NCBI GenBank assembly: GCA_016721875.1
Contig: JADKHG010000010.1
Span: 1-8,893 of the forward strand
Direction: 5' to 3'
Origin: Sphingomonadales bacterium
Lineage (GTDB): Bacteria; Pseudomonadota; Alphaproteobacteria; Sphingomonadales; Sphingomonadaceae
Length of the DNA stretch: 8,893 nucleotides
Shown: in pieces, positions 7,094-8,893 of the stretch
Layout of the letters: every line of letters starts with the position of its first letter
How positions within the stretch are numbered: the first letter of the stretch is position 1
Made by a program: the position numbers and the translations under genes
The notes under the pieces: model-generated
Seen by the model: only the letters and a program-made list of their open reading frames with translations
Database searches by the model: none
What the model was told of the DNA's origin: nothing

Positions 7094-7300
7094 ATGTCGA
7101 ACCTTGAAAGAATCATCCGCCTGAAAACCGTATTGGCCCGCACTGGGCTGTCCCGCTCCACCGTGTATCGCAAGATCGCCGAGGGCACTTTCCCCCACCA
7201 GGTCAAAATCAGCGTTCATGGCACCGGCTGGCGGGAGTCCGCTGTGAACCGCTGGATCGATGATCCGGTAGCATTCCGTGACGAAGGCGTTGCGCGGTGA
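7094..7300 (+). CDS. AlpA-family DNA-binding transcriptional regulator
   Basis: This is a 68-residue protein, the usual AlpA length. The helix-turn-helix spans residues 12-30 (TVLARTGLSRSTVYRKIAEG), followed by the family's FP..VK strand (TFPHQVKISVHG) and the wing/helix GWRESAVNRWIDD at residues 45-57. Family members activate excisionase or integrase genes in P4-like satellites and genomic islands. ATG at 7094 is chosen because GGAAG lies eight bases upstream and the protein then begins at the family's normal N-terminus; an in-frame ATG at 7079 would add only MEANP. The gene overlaps the next by four bases (GTGA), so the two are translationally coupled. It shows no frameshift, unlike the genes to its left. 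Confidence 0.92.
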   Translation: MSNLERIIRLKTVLARTGLSRSTVYRKIAEGTFPHQVKISVHGTGWRESAVNRWIDDPVAFRDEGVAR

Positions 7301-7491
7301 CAACGTCACCGCCAGTTGACCCAATTTGCGTCAGGATCAACGACGCCGCTCGCATGATCGGCGTCGGGCGCACCAAGCTCTACGAACTGATCGCGGGGGG
7401 TGAGGTCGAGACGGTGAAGCTGGGCAAATCCACCCGTGTCATCACCGCCAGCCTCCACCGTCTCGTCATGCAGCAGCGCGGGCCGGAGTAG
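7297..7491 (+). CDS. Xis/MerR-like helix-turn-helix DNA-binding protein
   Basis: This 64-residue protein starts at GTG, overlapping the AlpA stop codon in a GTGA motif, with AAGG about eight bases upstream. Residues 14-47 form a winged helix-turn-helix of the excisionase type: INDAARMIGVGRTKLYELIA, then GGEVETVKLGKSTRV. Such proteins bend DNA at the attachment site to favour excision, or act as small regulators. Its position after an AlpA gene and convergent with the integrase fits a role in directionality. Its last 26 bp overlap the 3' end of the integrase gene on the other strand. An alternative is a second transcriptional regulator without excision function. Confidence 0.8.
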   Translation: MTTSPPVDPICVRINDAARMIGVGRTKLYELIAGGEVETVKLGKSTRVITASLHRLVMQQRGPE

Positions 7492-8674
7492 GCTCGCCTG
7501 CTGCTTCGGCTGTATGATGGGCTATGCTGGTCGGCCCACCATCCAAATGCCGTGCCCACCGCGCCATCAGATCACGGCGCTTTTCCAGAAAATCCGTCCG
7601 GCGATAGGCGGCCTCGACCTGATTGGTCAATTTATGCGCCAGCGCTTTGTCTGCAACTTCCTTCGGGAAATCGGTTTTCTCTGCCGCCCAATCGGTGAAG
7701 GCGGAACGGAAGCCGTGAACGGTCACACCCTTGATGCCGCCATCACGCAACAATTTGGTCATGGTCATATCGCTCATGGGCTTTTCGCCGTCAGGGGAAA
7801 ATACCAGTCCGGTATCGTTGGCGCGTTCATTCCAGCGCCTGCGCAGCAATGCTAAGGCTGGTGCTGACAATGGCACGACGTGGGTTTCTTTTGCCTTCAT
7901 CCGCTCGCCGGGAATGGTCCAGATGGCTTTGTCCAGATCGAACTCGGTCCACACCGCAAAGCGAGTCTCGTTTGACCGCACAGCGTTGTAGATGGTGAAG
8001 CGCAGCGCATCCCGGCCAGTCGTCGGTGATGCGGTCGCCAGCGTTTCCATGAGCGCGGGCACGTCGGCAAAGGGCATGGCTTCTAGATGGACGCTCTTGC
8101 CGGTCTGGCGCGGCAAGCCCTTGCGAACCGAACGCAAGGACGCTTCTTCCTCCCGCCAGCCCTTGATATGCGCGAAGTCCAGCACTGAGCCGATGCGCTG
8201 AAGAAGGCGGCGGGCCGTTTCTGGTATTTCGAGCCAGATGGGCGACAGGACCTCGACCACGCACGCGCTGTCCACTTGATCGACCGGCTTGGTTCCAATC
8301 TGTGGGAAGACATGATTTTCAAAGCTGGAAATCCAGTTTGCATAGCGCCGATTTTTCCACCCCTCCTTCAGTGCATCGTAGCAGTCGCGGGCAGCGGTCT
8401 CGAAGCTCGGCATGACTTTGCGTGCCTTGCGCCGTTCGGCGACTGGATCGGTCCCCTCGCGCACCTGACGACGCAATGCCGCTGCCGCATCGCGGGCCTC
8501 TGCCAGCGATACCTCCAGCGCTGATCCCAGGCCGTAGTCACGCCGCCTGCCGTTGCGCTGCATTCGTAGCACCCAGGTTCGCGCGCCGCTGTCTTTCACC
8601 AGCAAGCACAAGCCCCGGCCATCGACATGGCGACCGGGTTTTGCATTTTTCACCTTCAACGTCGTAAGTGCCAT
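7466..8674 (-). CDS. int: Tyrosine-type site-specific integrase, P4/DUF4102 family
   Basis: This is an intact 402-residue integrase, the usual size for the family. The N-terminal DUF4102 arm-binding domain covers residues 1-80 (DGRGLCLLVKDSGARTWVLR, then YGLGSALEVSLAEARDAA). A SAM-like core-binding domain spans about 90-185. The catalytic residues are all visible: R233 (AVRSNE), a lysine at 260-262 (ERMKAKETHVVP), H320 and R323 (TVHGFRSAFTDWA), H347 (ALAHKL) and the nucleophile Y357 (VEAAYRRTDFLEKRR). It should therefore be active in recombining a tRNA-borne core site. ATG at 8674 follows AGGGA nine bases upstream, which lies in a small hairpin. About 200 bp separate the start from the tRNA-like fragment at the right edge. 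The gene is convergent with the AlpA/Xis-like pair. No frameshift is present. Confidence 0.96.
   Translation of the reverse strand: MALTTLKVKNAKPGRHVDGRGLCLLVKDSGARTWVLRMQRNGRRRDYGLGSALEVSLAEARDAAAALRRQVREGTDPVAERRKARKVMPSFETAARDCYDALKEGWKNRRYANWISSFENHVFPQIGTKPVDQVDSACVVEVLSPIWLEIPETARRLLQRIGSVLDFAHIKGWREEEASLRSVRKGLPRQTGKSVHLEAMPFADVPALMETLATASPTTGRDALRFTIYNAVRSNETRFAVWTEFDLDKAIWTIPGERMKAKETHVVPLSAPALALLRRRWNERANDTGLVFSPDGEKPMSDMTMTKLLRDGGIKGVTVHGFRSAFTDWAAEKTDFPKEVADKALAHKLTNQVEAAYRRTDFLEKRRDLMARWARHLDGGPTSIAHHTAEAAGEPTPARAAA
7470..7504. terminator. Hairpin over the convergent int / Xis-like stop codons
   Basis: The left arm GCAGCAG-C-GCGGGCC and right arm GGCTCGC-CTGCTGC pair over 14 bp with one bulged C and one G.U pair, closing a six-base loop (7485-7490). 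It covers the stop of the Xis-like gene and lies just inside the end of int. There is no T-run on either side, so it would be a weak or Rho-assisted bidirectional terminator, or an mRNA 3'-end stabiliser. The stem itself is read directly from sequence. Confidence 0.4.
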
Positions 8675-8683
8675 TGGTTCGAG

Positions 8684-8696
8684 TCCCTGTCAGGGA
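8684..8696 (-). promoter_or_regulatory. Small hairpin holding the int Shine-Dalgarno
   Basis: On the minus strand TCCCT-GAC-AGGGA can form a five-bp stem with a three-base loop. Its 3' arm AGGGA is the only plausible ribosome binding site for int, nine bases before ATG at 8674. Folding would mask the site and lower integrase translation. The stem is short, so the effect is uncertain. Confidence 0.4.
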
Positions 8697-8774
8697 ATTT
8701 CAGGCGTCTGTTCCCACATTCTGACGCCTGAAACGGTCCCACATTCGTTCCCACATTTCGGCGGGATTTCAGGC
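8693..8774. repeat. Inverted and direct repeats upstream of int (probable arm or operator sites)
   Basis: An 11-bp perfect inverted repeat, TTTCAGGCGTC (8698-8708) and GACGCCTGAAA (8723-8733), encloses a TTCCCACATTC box. The box core TCCCACATT occurs three times, at 8712-8720, 8737-8745 and 8749-8757. The half-site TTTCAGGC recurs at 8767-8774, preceded by GGGA as at 8693. Direct, phased short repeats between an integrase start and the core site are what arm-type binding sites for the DUF4102 domain look like. They could equally be operators for AlpA/Xis-like proteins on the int promoter. Confidence 0.6.
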
Positions 8775-8873
8775 AAATGGGAGCGACCGACCGCGAACAC
8801 CTTACAAGACAAATCGCTGATTTTACAGGGTAGGTAGAGACGCACCGGCATTGCCTGAGACGAAAGTTCTACG

Positions 8874-8889
8874 CCTCTTCTGGGCACCA
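8874..8889 (+). mobile_element. tRNA 3'-end fragment: probable att core at the element boundary
   Basis: CCTCTTCTGGGCACCA, followed by TTTT, matches the end of a tRNA gene: 3' half of the T-stem, acceptor strand TCTGGGC, discriminator A and CCA. A tRNA-Leu is the best guess by eye. The bases to its left (TTCTACG in place of a T-loop) do not continue a tRNA, so this is a fragment and not a gene. Such a partial copy is what P4-type integrases leave at the end of an element opposite the restored tRNA. By its orientation, the intact tRNA would lie far to the left, outside the window. Confidence 0.6.
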
Positions 8890-8893
8890 TTTT

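Noticed and set aside
8676..8686. GGTTCGAGTCC, identical to a tRNA T-loop, just upstream of int
   Set aside because: The flanking bases do not form a T-stem or acceptor stem, and no other tRNA arms are present; treated as chance, though a relic of an att site cannot be excluded.
8712..8757. Three TCCCACATT boxes as a CRISPR or iteron origin
   Set aside because: The repeats are only nine bases with unequal spacing (25 and 12), and no cas or replication initiator gene is nearby; integrase arm or operator sites fit better.
8690..8890. Minus-strand open frame of 66 codons upstream of int
   Set aside because: It is composed of the repeat array and the tRNA fragment, so it is not a credible gene.

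Overview
The window looks like an accessory region from a GC-rich alphaproteobacterium, most likely a sphingomonad. This rests on the GC-rich codon usage, the DUF4102/P4-type integrase with an AlpA-type regulator beside it, and the style of the small secreted proteins. The taxonomic call is an inference; there is no rRNA or housekeeping marker.

Layout, left to right. (1) 1-289, minus strand: the 5' part of a NADAR-like gene that runs off the left edge. (2) 290-543: no confident gene, only a possible 28-residue micro-ORF. (3) 544-4731, minus strand: a run of envelope-type genes, read from 4731 downwards. They are a one-module Hcp/Sel1-repeat secreted protein (A, 4731-3875); a three-module Hcp/Sel1-repeat secreted protein (B, 3753-2326); a small secreted two-cysteine protein (C, 2291-1744); a two-helix membrane protein (D, 1735-799); and a small unknown (E, 702-544). 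(4) 4732-4881: a 150-bp AT-rich divergent promoter region. (5) 4882-6987, plus strand: a large secreted protein (H), a small secreted protein of Rap1a/Tai-like pattern (I), and a probable tail-anchored protein (J). (6) 7094-7491, plus strand: an AlpA-type regulator and an Xis-like helix-turn-helix protein. (7) 7466-8674, minus strand: an intact P4-type tyrosine integrase, convergent with and overlapping the Xis-like gene. (8) 8675-8893: the integrase control region with inverted and direct repeats, then a 16-bp tRNA 3'-end fragment (probable att core) at the right edge.

The right end therefore reads as the integrase-proximal boundary of a tRNA-targeted integrative element. The divergent locus to its left is probably cargo, but the far boundary is not in the window. 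Almost every product of the divergent locus carries a signal peptide or a membrane helix, so the cargo appears to act in the periplasm or envelope. Its biochemical function cannot be read from sequence.

Two features cross the whole window. First, there are at least 17 single-base frameshifts between about 50 and 6650, several beside G/C runs, yet the conserved residues on both sides of each shift are kept. The recombination genes (7094-8674) have none. The left part is thus either recently broken or of poorer consensus quality, and I give reconstructed spans. Second, the Sel1 region carries clear traces of tandem duplication: a ~97-bp segment repeated at 2252 and 3714, a relic gene tail, and a gene (B) that begins with the start site of another gene (C).
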